Shown piece after piece: positions 16,931-25,239 of a DNA stretch of 40,507 bases. This DNA is from SAR202 cluster bacterium (GTDB taxonomy: Bacteria; Chloroflexota; Dehalococcoidia; Lucifugimonadales; VGZR01): assembly GCA_016872515.1 (NCBI GenBank), contig VGZR01000018.1, positions 1-40,507 on the forward strand, given 5' to 3'. Position numbers and translations under genes: made by a program. The notes beneath the pieces are model-generated. The model did not search any database. It had not been told where the DNA came from and was given only the letters and a program-made list of their open reading frames with translations. Position 1 is the stretch's first letter; every line of letters starts with the position of its first letter.

Positions 16931-18083
16931 ATGACGACCCAGCCTAAGAGCAGCACGGCAGATGGACTGAAGGAGATGCTCTCCTTGGGACAGTCCGACC
17001 ACCTCTACCTAAGTGTCTATCTTCCGACCAGTCCATCGGAAACCACGTCGGACGCCACCCGTCTCCAACTTGCGTCTCTCCTGGGAGGGTTGGAAGCCGA
17101 CCTTCAGGGGAGTGCATGGGTGAAATCCTTTCAAGAGGAAAGGCCGCGATGGACGCGTGCATGCGGACGCTCCGGCCAGGGAGTCAGGGCCTAGTGGTCC
17201 TGAGTTCCCGTGCCAAGGGTGACTGGCGTGCGATCTGGTTGCCACGGCCGGTGCCGGCGTATGCCCGCTTCGGCCACTGTGCCTATGTGATGCCTTTGGT
17301 GGACACCTTGGATGAGATGGAACCCGTCTGCGTGGCCCTGATCGAGCGGAGCGGAGCCCGATTCCTCGTCGCTTCAGCGGGGTCTATCGTCGAGACCAAG
17401 GCGGTGCGATCTGACGTGCCCCGGCAGCAGAAGACGGCGGGCCGCGAGTCCGGGGGACGTGGCGCGGGCGGCATCCAAGGCCATGTGGATGAACACGAGC
17501 GCGTACAGATGAGTGCGGCGGCCCAGGAGTTGGAGCACCTCCAGCGCCGTTCCGGGTTCCGCCGGATCGTCCTTGGCGGTACGGACGACGCCCGCGGCCA
17601 CTTCAAGCGGGCATTGCCCAAACAGATGGGCGACTTTGTCACTGGCGAGATGCCCGCCCACTCCCGTGCAACCGATAGCGAAGCCCTCAAGAAGGCCATC
17701 GAGATCATCGAAACCGCGGAGCGGCAGCAGGAGAAGGCGCTGGTGGACGAGGTCGTCACCCGCGCGAGCAAGCAGCAAGGCGCCGTCGTCGGCCTCGACC
17801 CGACCCTTTGGGCGCTCAATAGCCGTGAGATGCACCTCCTCGTGCTGGCTGGCGAGTCCGACAGGGACGGGCGCTACTGCCAGGGCTGCGACTTCATCCT
17901 ACCGCTAGCCAATACCATCTGCCCCAATGCAACGGCAAGACCTTTCTGGTCAACCTCTGGGAGGAGTTGCCTGGCTTCGCGATGCGGCGCCGCGTCGGCC
18001 TTGAGGTCGTCCACGGAGACGCGGCCTCGCCGCTTTGGCGGCACGACGGCCTGGGCGGGCAACTGAAACCGACTCTACGATGA
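16931..18083 (+). pseudogene. baeRF (eRF1-like) protein gene with two frameshifts
   Basis: Three frames join to give one protein of the bacterial/archaeal eRF1-like (baeRF) family. The first part starts at ATG 16931 behind AAGGAG (MTTQPKSSTADGLKEML, then LYLSVYLPT) and runs to about 17135. The middle part, in the -1 frame, carries AMDACMRTLRPGSQG, HERVQMSAAAQELEHL and LDPTLWALNSREMHLLVLAG, and includes a CxxC at RYCQGC. The tail, shifted by -1 again near 17918, gives PQCNGKTFLVNLWEELPG and ends at TGA 18081-18083. Rejoining restores a CxxC...CPQC zinc ribbon, strong evidence that the breaks are real relative to an intact ancestor. Each break is repaired by adding one base, at AAA near 17140 and CCCC near 17920. 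Either a decayed gene or homopolymer sequencing errors. Confidence 0.8.
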
Positions 18084-18093
18084 GAGCGCCGCT

Positions 18094-18369
18094 CTAGCCG
18101 CCCTCTTTCTCCATCGGCACCACGTCCGGTTCGAGGATGATGGGCCCAGAGACGAAAAGATCCCATGGATGGAAGGACTCCACGAAGGCCTTCGCTTCCT
18201 CCAGCGTCGGGATGTCTTTTTGGGCGCGGCCCGGGTCGTAACCCATAGTCTTGGCGAAGGCGTCGAAGCCCCGCGGCGTCTGCCGGACCCCGCCGACCTC
18301 TTCCACACGCTGGCCATCGGTTAACACCAGCTTCTGGCCGCGTTTCCACTCTTTCCAGTAGAGTCTCAT
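18094..18369 (-). CDS. 91-aa uncharacterised protein
   Basis: This short protein starts at ATG 18369 behind TGAGG and ends 11 nt from the convergent baeRF gene. It begins MRLYWKEWKRGQKLVLTDGQ, has a central DAFAKTMGYDPGR segment, and ends with an acidic, Pro-rich tail (LEPDVVPMEKEGG). It is soluble in character, with no signal peptide, transmembrane segment or metal motif. It precedes the amidohydrolase gene on the opposite side of a 21-bp gap but in the same direction only as a downstream gene of it. I do not recognise the family. Confidence 0.7.
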   Translation of the reverse strand: MRLYWKEWKRGQKLVLTDGQRVEEVGGVRQTPRGFDAFAKTMGYDPGRAQKDIPTLEEAKAFVESFHPWDLFVSGPIILEPDVVPMEKEGG

Positions 18370-18390
18370 CGTCGCCTCACTTGGGTGTGT

Positions 18391-19623
18391 CTAGATGTTG
18401 TTCTTGACTACCACGCCCGCCTTGACGACCAAGCGCACGTTGGCGCCGTCGGCCAGCAGGGCGATCTTGTTCAGCGGGTCGCCCGCCACGGCGATCAGGT
18501 CTGCCTGCATGCCTTCTCTGACCGCGCCGATGCGGTCCGCCATGTTGAACAGGCGCGCGTTCGTGCTGGTCGCGCTGACGATGGCAGCCATAGCGCCCAA
18601 GACCTTCGCCTTGGAGACCAACTCCAGCCCACGCCGATTCTGTTTGGCGCCGAGGAAGTCGCTTCCCGAGCCTACGGAGACGCCGCTGCGGGCCGCCAGT
18701 TTCGCGCTGACCGGCATCTGGGAGCGTACCTTTTCCAGCTTTATCATGCTGTAGTGTGACAGGCCGTGCGCCTCGGCATTGGCGGCCAGCATTTCGACGA
18801 TGTGGAGCGTGGCGACCATGAACGCCTCCTCGTGCACCATCCGCTTCGCTGTCGCTTCGTCGAGGATGCTTCCGTGCTCGATGGAGCGCACGCCCGCCGA
18901 CAGGGCATTGTTGATGGCGGGCGAGGTGTGGCAGTGAGCTAGGGCATAGGTCCCGGCCGAGCGGGCCTCGTACACCGCCGCTGCCATCTCCTCCACGGTA
19001 AACTGGGTACCCTCCAGCGGGTCGTTAGGTGAAGAGACGCCGCCGGAGCCCATGAGCTTGATCTGCGTGGCGCCACGGCGGAGTTGCCGCCGTGCGGCCG
19101 CCCGTACAGCATCCACACCATCGCAGATCTCCGGTGCGGCCAGGATGCCGGGAACGGACGGCATCTCGTGGTCGTCATACCGGCTGCGGTGGTCTGCGTG
19201 GCCGCCGGTCTGGGACAGGAACGAGCCTGACGGCAGGATGCGCGGCCCGTTGATCATACCCTTCTCGACGGCTAAGGCGAAGGCTGGGTCTAGCCCACCT
19301 GCGTCGCGCACCGTCGTGAAGCCTTCCTGGAGCGCGGTCTCGATATTTTCTTTGACACCGAGGACGTACGAGACGAGGTTGTCATCGGGCTTACGGTTCC
19401 GGTTCACGCCCAGGAGGCCGAAGTGGACATGGGCGTCTGTCAGGCCCGGCATCAGCGTCATGCCGTCCAGGTCAACAACCTGCGCGCCTCTGGGTCGCGC
19501 TGCGCTCCGCACTGTGCCCACGCGTCGGATGGCGCCTTCCTCGACGAGCACGGCCATGTTCGGTTTTGGGTTGGCGCCTGTGCCATCTATCAGTATCACG
19601 TTGTGCAGAAGTAATGTGACCAT
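18391..19623 (-). CDS. Amidohydrolase-superfamily metal-dependent hydrolase
   Basis: The 410-aa enzyme has a TIM-barrel amidohydrolase layout: an N-terminal beta-sandwich, the DAHVHFG metal motif, IKLMGSGG with the Lys that is carbamylated in binuclear members, AHCHTSPA and SIEHGS histidines, GSGSDFLG with the catalytic Asp, and the C-terminal ADLIAVAGDP. The pattern resembles the imidazolonepropionase/Xaa-Pro dipeptidase-like group of cyclic amide and dipeptide hydrolases. The substrate is unknown. ATG 19623 has a GGAG box 8 nt upstream. It follows the DUF4287 gene by 23 nt and precedes the 91-aa protein gene by 21 nt, so the three may form one minus-strand unit. Confidence 0.92.
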   Translation of the reverse strand: MVTLLLHNVILIDGTGANPKPNMAVLVEEGAIRRVGTVRSAARPRGAQVVDLDGMTLMPGLTDAHVHFGLLGVNRNRKPDDNLVSYVLGVKENIETALQEGFTTVRDAGGLDPAFALAVEKGMINGPRILPSGSFLSQTGGHADHRSRYDDHEMPSVPGILAAPEICDGVDAVRAAARRQLRRGATQIKLMGSGGVSSPNDPLEGTQFTVEEMAAAVYEARSAGTYALAHCHTSPAINNALSAGVRSIEHGSILDEATAKRMVHEEAFMVATLHIVEMLAANAEAHGLSHYSMIKLEKVRSQMPVSAKLAARSGVSVGSGSDFLGAKQNRRGLELVSKAKVLGAMAAIVSATSTNARLFNMADRIGAVREGMQADLIAVAGDPLNKIALLADGANVRLVVKAGVVVKNNI

Positions 19624-19646
19624 CCCTTCGACTCCGGGGAACAGCG

Positions 19647-20213
19647 TTACAGGATGTCTTTGAAGCGCTCCAGTACCTCTTTCCAGTAGGCCTTCATCCG
19701 CTCAGCCTGAGCCACGTCGGGGAGTTTGTCGTGCTGGACGACCAGCCGACACTTGGCCGGGCCTTTCTCATAGAAGGCCACGTCCAAGTTCGTTTTGCCG
19801 TCTGACCAGGTGACGCGGAGGTTCTTCTTGAGGTTGGCCTTGCGGATAGTGATGGCCTCGCCGGGCAGCCAGCGCGCGCGGGCCTTGCCATCGGCCCAGG
19901 CCTTGTAGGCTGCGGGCAGCGCCACCTCCAGGGTCTTGCTCACGCTGTTCTGGTAGTCGCCAACCACCTGGTGCTTGCCCCGGAGGCCCTTCGCCTGCTC
20001 GTAGCCGACGGTCACCATCTGGCACCACCAGTCGGGGACACTCTGCTTCTCGTGCAGGTACGTGGCGATATCAGGATGGGCCACCTTCATCGCGCCGGCC
20101 GCGTCGAGCACGGCGAACCACTCGTCCCACGTCTTGCCGGTCTTGGCCTTGACCGCTGCGCTGCCGATGCCGGCGATGCGCTTCTCTTTTTCTTTCGTCT
20201 TTATGCCGTCCAC
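19647..20213 (-). CDS. DUF4287 plus AHSA1/SRPBCC-like protein
   Basis: The approximately 188-aa product has two parts. The N-terminal part (KAKTGKTWDEWFAVLDAAGA, then VPDWWCQMVTVGYEQAKG) matches the DUF4287 pattern. The C-terminal part (LRVTWSDGKTNLDVAFYEKG, then VVQHDKLPD and YWKEVLERFKDIL) resembles the START-like AHSA1/SRPBCC fold. Function is unknown; SRPBCC domains bind hydrophobic ligands or partner proteins. The start is uncertain: GTG at 20213 is given, but the GGAG box touches it; ATA at 20204 has the better spacing, and the frame remains open upstream. It is divergent from the phosphotriesterase gene. Confidence 0.75.
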   Translation of the reverse strand: MDGIKTKEKEKRIAGIGSAAVKAKTGKTWDEWFAVLDAAGAMKVAHPDIATYLHEKQSVPDWWCQMVTVGYEQAKGLRGKHQVVGDYQNSVSKTLEVALPAAYKAWADGKARARWLPGEAITIRKANLKKNLRVTWSDGKTNLDVAFYEKGPAKCRLVVQHDKLPDVAQAERMKAYWKEVLERFKDIL

Positions 20214-20273
20214 CTCCGTGGGTTCCTGCCTGCCAGAAAAGGTAACAGATTCCGTCAAGCCCGTCGAGTCTCG

Positions 20274-20302
20274 TTGACCGCGTCCACAGCGGCTGCTACA
20301 CT
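20274..20302 (+). promoter_or_regulatory. Promoter of the phosphotriesterase-family gene
   Basis: TTGACC (20274-20279), a 17-nt spacer and TACACT (20297-20302) lie 38 nt before the start codon. The -10 box is identical to those at 24255 and 33830. Confidence 0.7.
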
Positions 20303-20339
20303 CCCGCCCGCAAGCCGATTCCACCCTTCGGAGGAGCAC

Positions 20340-21407
20340 ATGCCTAAACCATCCAAATCGAAACTTTCTGGCAAAGTCCAGACTGTTCTCGGCCCTATCG
20401 AACCGGGCCAGTTGGGCATCACCCATACTCACGAGCACTTATTGATTGACTTAACCTGCTACTTCCAGATGCCGGAAGAGGCCAGCCGCAGGGCCGACGT
20501 CCACGCGCCCTTGACCATGGACATGCTGGGCCGGATGGAGAAGGCTTGGTACTATAACCTGGACAACAATCAACTCTTCAGCGTTGAGCGTGCCATCGAA
20601 GAGGTCATGGAGTTCAAGCTGAACGGTGGCAACTCCCTGGTGGACACCACCAACATCGGCCTAGCACGCGACCCGCTGGCACTCGCCCGAATCTCCCGTG
20701 CCGCCGGGCTGAACGTCATCATGGGAGCCAGCCACTACGTCCCGGTCTCCTATCCAGCCGACATGAGCAAGCGGTCAGAGGATGCCATCGCATCCCAGAT
20801 CATCCGCGACCTCACAGAAGGCGTTGGCGACACCGGTGTCCGCTCTGGAGTCATCGGTGAGATCGGCGTGGTCTGGCCTATGACACCCGACCAGCGCAAG
20901 GTGCTCCGTGCATCCGCCCGCGCCCAGGTCGAGACCGGCGCGCCCATCCTCATCCACTCCGGCGGCCACAACGACTCTCCCTCGGAGATACTCGATGTCC
21001 TCGCCGAGTCCGGCGCCGACCCGAAGCGCATCATCATGGGCCACCTGGACTTCGCTATCCAGGACCGCAAAGCCCTCAAGCGGCTCGCGAAGTCGGGATG
21101 CTTTTTGGAGTACGACATCTTCGGCATCGAGGGCTCGGGCATCGAGTACATGGGCTATGAGATGCAGTTGATGAACGATGTCCAGCGGCTCGAGACGTTC
21201 GAGTTCCTTATCGAGGGAGGCCACGGCGACCAGCTCCTCTGCGCTCAGGACGTGTGCCAGAAACGGCAGTACACCCGTTATGGCGGCAAGGGGTACGGCC
21301 ACATCCTCGGCAGCATCGTGCCGAGGATGCGCAGGCGCGGCTTCACCCAGGCCCAGATAGACAAGATACTGGTCCACAACCCCGCGCGTGCGCTGACATT
21401 CGCGTAG
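20340..21407 (+). CDS. Phosphotriesterase-family metal-dependent hydrolase
   Basis: The 355-aa product belongs to the phosphotriesterase (PTE)/PHP family of binuclear metal TIM-barrel hydrolases. It shows GITHTHEHLL with the HxH pair, a GVIGEIGV segment where PTE has a carbamylated Lys and homologues often have Glu, IHSG and MGHLD histidines, and the Asp of LLCAQDVC. Natural substrates in this family are usually lactones or N-acyl compounds rather than organophosphates. The start at ATG 20340 has a GGAGGAG box and its own promoter. It ends 6 nt before the SDR gene, so the two are cotranscribed. Confidence 0.9.
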   Translation: MPKPSKSKLSGKVQTVLGPIEPGQLGITHTHEHLLIDLTCYFQMPEEASRRADVHAPLTMDMLGRMEKAWYYNLDNNQLFSVERAIEEVMEFKLNGGNSLVDTTNIGLARDPLALARISRAAGLNVIMGASHYVPVSYPADMSKRSEDAIASQIIRDLTEGVGDTGVRSGVIGEIGVVWPMTPDQRKVLRASARAQVETGAPILIHSGGHNDSPSEILDVLAESGADPKRIIMGHLDFAIQDRKALKRLAKSGCFLEYDIFGIEGSGIEYMGYEMQLMNDVQRLETFEFLIEGGHGDQLLCAQDVCQKRQYTRYGGKGYGHILGSIVPRMRRRGFTQAQIDKILVHNPARALTFA

Positions 21408-21413
21408 AGGGCC

Positions 21414-22175
21414 ATGCCGAGTCAATCTGCCGCCAAGGTTGCCCTGGTCACTGGTGGCGCCTCCGGCATCGGCCGCGCCACCGCGCTCCGGTTCGCCTGC
21501 GATGGCGCGAGTGTGGTCGTGGCGGACATCAACGCCAACGGTGGACACGAAGCGGTAGGCATGATCGAGCGTGACGGAGGTCAGGCCCTTTTCGTTCAGG
21601 CCGACGTTGCCAAGGCCGCCGATGCGGATGGTATGGTGCGTGCAGCCGTCCAGAGATTCGGGCGCCTCGATGTTGCCTTTAACAACGCGGGTATCGTGTC
21701 GGCGGGCGTCACCACCGACGCTCTTCTTGAGGACGACTTGGACCGCACCTTCGCCGTGAACGTCAAGGGCGTCTGGCTCGGGATGAAGTACGCGATTCCC
21801 CAGATGCTCGCGCAGGGTGGCGGCGCCATCGTCAACACGTCGTCCATCCGCGGCCTCGTCTCCTACGGGATCCAGTCGGCGTACTCCGTCAGCAAGGATG
21901 CCGTCATCGGCCTCACACGCGTCGCGGCACTGGAGTATGCTTCTCAAGGTGTCCGCATCAACACCATCTGCCCCGGCATCATCAGGACGCCGGGCAACGT
22001 CAACTACTGGAAACACTTCCCCCAGGCCGAGCAGGACTGGCTGAAGCTCATCCCTTTACGCCGCTACGGCACGCCGGAGGAGATCGCGGAGGCCGTGGCG
22101 TGGCTCTGCTCCGACCAGGCCTCCTTCGTCCACGGCCACGCGATGCTCGTGGACGTCGGCACGACGGCAGAATAA
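21414..22175 (+). CDS. SDR-family oxidoreductase
   Basis: This 253-aa classical SDR has TGGASGIGRA (cofactor loop), NNAG, NTSSIRG with the catalytic Ser, and YSVSK. The C-terminal WLCSDQASFVHGHAMLV is normal, although the usual final VDGG is VDVG. GAGGG lies just before ATG 21414. It is close to the next SDR (about half of visible motif positions identical), which suggests tandem duplication. Its position after a hydrolase of the phosphotriesterase family suggests that it oxidises a hydroxyl in the hydrolysis product; this is inference. Confidence 0.92.
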   Translation: MPSQSAAKVALVTGGASGIGRATALRFACDGASVVVADINANGGHEAVGMIERDGGQALFVQADVAKAADADGMVRAAVQRFGRLDVAFNNAGIVSAGVTTDALLEDDLDRTFAVNVKGVWLGMKYAIPQMLAQGGGAIVNTSSIRGLVSYGIQSAYSVSKDAVIGLTRVAALEYASQGVRINTICPGIIRTPGNVNYWKHFPQAEQDWLKLIPLRRYGTPEEIAEAVAWLCSDQASFVHGHAMLVDVGTTAE

Positions 22176-22206
22176 TCTCTAGGCGCTCTCAAGAAAGTAA
22201 AGCCAT

Positions 22207-23004
22207 ATGAAGATCGGTACACGCTCGAAAAGCACTTCCATGGGGAAGGGCCAGTTTTCAGGCAAGGTCGCCCTCGTAACAGGCGGCGGCTCCGGTATCG
22301 GACGCTCCGCATCGCTGCTCTTCGCCCGCGATGGCGCCCGCGTCGCCGTGGCAGACATCAACGACTCTGGCAGCGAGGAGACGGTTCGGATGGTCGAGCA
22401 GTCGGGCGGAAAAGCGTTCGTTGTCCACGCCGACGTCTCCAAAGCCGCCGACGTGGAGGCGATGGTGCGCGCGACGGTCAAGCGGTTCGGGCGTCTCGAC
22501 TTCGCCTTCAACAACGCGGGCATCGGCGGCAAGGGCGTAACCACAGTGGAGCATACTGAGGAAGACTTCGACCGCACCATCGCCATCAATGTCAAGGGTG
22601 TGTGGCTCGGAATGAAGTACGAGATTCCCCAGATGCTCGAGCAGGGTGGGGGCGCCATCGTCAACACCTCGTCCATCCGCGGCGTGGGCGCCTTCCCACG
22701 GCTGGCGGCCTATGTCGCCAGCAAGCACGCTGTCCTGGGTCTGACCAAGGTGGCCGCGCTGGAGTATGGGAAACTTGGTATCCGCGTCAACGCCGTCTGC
22801 CCGGGGGTCACGGTCACGCCCGCCAACGAGCGGTTCTGGGCGCAGTCTCCCCGGGAGAAAGAAGACCGGATCAAGATTCAGCCGGTGGGCCGGTTCGGCC
22901 AACCTGACGAGATCGCGGCGGCGGCGGTCTGGCTCTGCTCCGATAAGGCCTCCTACGTCAATGGCCACGGGATGATTGTGGATGGCGGATTCGTGGCCAA
23001 GTAA
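22207..23004 (+). CDS. SDR-family oxidoreductase
   Basis: This classical SDR of 265 aa (or 254 aa from ATG 22240, MGKGQFSGKVALVTGG) has TGGGSGIGRS, NNAG, NTSSIRG and YVASK, and ends GMIVDGGFVAK. The shared NTSSIRG and WLCSD segments with the previous gene show recent paralogy. No clear ribosome binding site precedes either start. It lies 31 nt after the preceding SDR, so it is probably the third gene of the unit that begins with the phosphotriesterase-family gene. Substrate not identifiable. Confidence 0.9.
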   Translation: MKIGTRSKSTSMGKGQFSGKVALVTGGGSGIGRSASLLFARDGARVAVADINDSGSEETVRMVEQSGGKAFVVHADVSKAADVEAMVRATVKRFGRLDFAFNNAGIGGKGVTTVEHTEEDFDRTIAINVKGVWLGMKYEIPQMLEQGGGAIVNTSSIRGVGAFPRLAAYVASKHAVLGLTKVAALEYGKLGIRVNAVCPGVTVTPANERFWAQSPREKEDRIKIQPVGRFGQPDEIAAAAVWLCSDKASYVNGHGMIVDGGFVAK

Positions 23005-23054
23005 CCGGGAATCAATTCAATCTCTAGCCAGGAAGGTAGTAGATTAACGGTGAA

Positions 23055-23273
23055 ATGGTGGTCCTGCGTATTCTACACATCCTGTTTGGCGTTGTCTGGG
23101 CGGGTGGAGCGATATTCCGCGCCCTGATTCTAGAGCCGCGTCTGCGCGCTGCGGGCCCGGCCGTCCAAGGCCCCGCCATGCGCAGCATCGCCCCAGCCAT
23201 CGCCATGGTGCTCGGAATCGCCAGCGCCATCACCATCGCCGCCGACACGACGGCAGCCGCCAGGTTCGTGTAG
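23055..23273 (+). pseudogene. Truncated membrane protein (DUF2269-like N-terminus)
   Basis: The 72-aa frame contains two hydrophobic helices: LRILHILFGVVWAGGAIF at the N-terminus, and another near residues 44-64 (IAPAIAMVLGIASAITIAA). The LEPRLRAAGPAVQGPAMRSI loop between them recalls DUF2269-type membrane proteins, which are about twice as long and have four helices. The frame stops at TAG 23271-23273, five nt before the convergent MBL gene ends, so the second half is absent. I read it as the remains of a longer gene, though a short two-helix protein is possible. The ribosome binding site is poor. Confidence 0.55.
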
Positions 23274-23277
23274 CGGG

Positions 23278-24162
23278 CTACTTCAGCACCTGCCAGTAGC
23301 GGCGGCCTTGCACGCGGACGATGTGGCCGAACGGGTCGGGGAAGTGTGGCGATGCTGCAATCACCTTTTCCTTTTCTATCCACTTCACGGCCTTGGCCCG
23401 CGTTTTCGCGCTCTCCCGCTGGTGCACGTCCGCCGCACCCAACTCCAGCGGGTGGTCGAACTGGATGGGCAGGTGGATGGCGTCGCCCATGAAGAACATG
23501 CGCTCGCCTCTCGAGTTCAACAGTAGGCTTTGGTGGCCAGGTGTATGGCCAGGGGTGGCCATCACTTTCAGCTCGGGCGTGATGTCTTGCTCATCCTCTG
23601 TTAGGTCGTAGTTCCCGAAAGCGACGACCCTGTCGAGCAGCGGCTTCGACCACAGGAGCACGTCCACGGCGGGCTGGAAGGTGTCCTTGGGCTTGCGGGC
23701 GTGGATGAACTTCTGCGGGTCATAGATGGCGTCCCAGTCCAGCTTCGGGATGAGGTACTTCGCCCTGGGGAACGTCCGCGTCAGCGTGCCGTCGCGCAGC
23801 ACCGTGTGCCAGCCGATATGGTCGAAATGCGCGTGCGAGGCAAAAACGGTATCCACGTCCTCTGGCTGGATGCCCGCGCGCTTCATCTTCCCGAGCATGT
23901 TTCCCTTGAGGTGAGGGAACTGCTCGAACGGCACCGGCCCGATGCCCGAGTCCACCAGCACGGTGTGCTTGGGCGTGATGACCGCGAACACGGCCACGTT
24001 TATGGGCTTGACCAGCATCCCGTTCGGCCTCACCTGGTCCGGATAATCGGCCCAGAACTTGGCTGGGACGCCGGGGATGAATTTCGTCACGTCGATGTCA
24101 TTGACGCAATCGTTGAAAAAGAGGACTTCGGCGTTGCCGACCTTCACGCTGTTGGGCGCCAT
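23278..24162 (-). CDS. MBL-fold metallohydrolase
   Basis: The 294-aa product has the metallo-beta-lactamase zinc motif SHAHFDHIGWH, a downstream ligand His in TPGHTPGHQSLLL, the bridging Asp in GDAIHLP, and a C-terminal His in SPHFPDPFG. The pattern resembles quorum-quenching lactonase/AttM-like and related MBL hydrolases. It has no signal peptide. ATG 24162 is preceded by an excellent AGGAGGAG box. A TAGAAT hexamer at 24210-24215 on the minus strand may be its -10 box, facing away from the promoter of the 3-hydroxyacyl-CoA dehydrogenase gene. Substrate unknown. Confidence 0.9.
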   Translation of the reverse strand: MAPNSVKVGNAEVLFFNDCVNDIDVTKFIPGVPAKFWADYPDQVRPNGMLVKPINVAVFAVITPKHTVLVDSGIGPVPFEQFPHLKGNMLGKMKRAGIQPEDVDTVFASHAHFDHIGWHTVLRDGTLTRTFPRAKYLIPKLDWDAIYDPQKFIHARKPKDTFQPAVDVLLWSKPLLDRVVAFGNYDLTEDEQDITPELKVMATPGHTPGHQSLLLNSRGERMFFMGDAIHLPIQFDHPLELGAADVHQRESAKTRAKAVKWIEKEKVIAASPHFPDPFGHIVRVQGRRYWQVLK

Positions 24163-24231
24163 CGCTCTCCTCCTGGAGTCCGCCCCTCACCGAGGGCGGC
24201 GCCGCGCACATTCTAATGGTTCGCGCGGCTT

Positions 24232-24260
24232 TTGACACTACCTTACAACGCGGGTACACT
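24232..24260 (+). promoter_or_regulatory. Promoter of the 3-hydroxyacyl-CoA dehydrogenase gene
   Basis: TTGACA (24232-24237), a 17-nt spacer, and TACACT (24255-24260) lie 22 nt before the start codon. It is the cleanest promoter in the window along with that at 33807. Confidence 0.8.
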
Positions 24261-24282
24261 CAACGGCCCAGAGGAGGAAGGC

Positions 24283-25236
24283 ATGTCTGCAAAGAGTGGG
24301 GAGCGCATCGCGGTCGTCGGCGCGGGGCTGATGGGCCACGCCATCGCCTTGGATTTCGCCCGTGGTGGCTACCAAGTCACTCTCAACGACCGTGACGACA
24401 GCCTGCTCCGCAAGGCCAAAGCGAATGTTCAGGCCGATTTCGAGCGCCTGGTCAAGCTGCGCGTCACCACGAGCGCCAAGACGAAGGCGGCACAGGCCCG
24501 CATGGCGTACGATGCCGACCTGGAGCGGGCCGTGGGTGATGCCGACGTGGTGGTGGAGGCCATCTTCGAAGACCTTCCCGTCAAGCAGCGCATGTTCGAG
24601 CGGCTGGACAAGGCTTGCCCCAAGCGCGCCATCCTCGCCAGCAACACCTCCAGCTTCATGCCCAGCAGCCTAGCCTCGCACACCAACCGCCCGGACAAGG
24701 TGCTGGTGGCCCACTACTTCAACCCGGCACACCTGCTCCCTCTCGTCGAGTTGGTCCGCAGTCCCAAGACCTCCGATGCCACCATCGCGACGATGCGCCG
24801 CCTCTACACCGGCATGGGTAAGCGGCCCATCGTGGTGCAGAAAGAGGTCATCGGCTTTATCGTCAACCGGCTCCAGGTCGCCCTCCAGCGTGAGGCGTTC
24901 TGGCTCGTGGAGAACGGCGTCGCGAAGCCGGAGGACGTGGACACCGGCCTCAAGAGCAGCGCAGGCCGACGATGGGCCGTCGCCGGGCCCTTCGAGGTGA
25001 TGGACCTGGCTGGCCTGGACACGCTGGTCAACGCCTCCGAGACCATGCTTCCGCACATCTCCCACTCCACCGAGGTATCAAAGCTCCTCAGAGAGGTCGT
25101 GCGCAAGGGGCGCCTTGGCACCAAGACAGGGCATGGCTTCCACAAGTGGACACCCAAGACCATCGAGGAGACCAAGCAGCGCATCGCCCAGGCGCTGGTG
25201 GAGATCGAGCGGTGGTCGAGAGTGGACAAGGATTAA
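24283..25236 (+). CDS. 3-hydroxyacyl-CoA dehydrogenase family protein
   Basis: The 317-aa product oxidises a 3-hydroxyacyl-CoA (or related hydroxy acid) with NAD. It has VVGAGLMGHAIALDFARGG, SNTSSF with the conserved Ser, AHYFNPAHLLPLVELV containing the catalytic His/Glu pair, and IVNRLQ with the conserved Asn. The C-terminal domain segment GRRWAVAGPFEVMDLAGLD resembles 3-hydroxybutyryl-CoA dehydrogenase and lambda-crystallin-like members. I chose ATG 24283, after GGAGGAAGG; starting further upstream would include the promoter. It is followed after 3 nt by the zinc-finger frame. Confidence 0.92.
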   Translation: MSAKSGERIAVVGAGLMGHAIALDFARGGYQVTLNDRDDSLLRKAKANVQADFERLVKLRVTTSAKTKAAQARMAYDADLERAVGDADVVVEAIFEDLPVKQRMFERLDKACPKRAILASNTSSFMPSSLASHTNRPDKVLVAHYFNPAHLLPLVELVRSPKTSDATIATMRRLYTGMGKRPIVVQKEVIGFIVNRLQVALQREAFWLVENGVAKPEDVDTGLKSSAGRRWAVAGPFEVMDLAGLDTLVNASETMLPHISHSTEVSKLLREVVRKGRLGTKTGHGFHKWTPKTIEETKQRIAQALVEIERWSRVDKD

Positions 25237-25239
25237 GCA

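Noticed and set aside
20775-22016. Long minus-strand open frame opposite the phosphotriesterase and SDR genes
   Set aside because: It spans two well-defined genes on the other strand and has no similarity to any domain I know.
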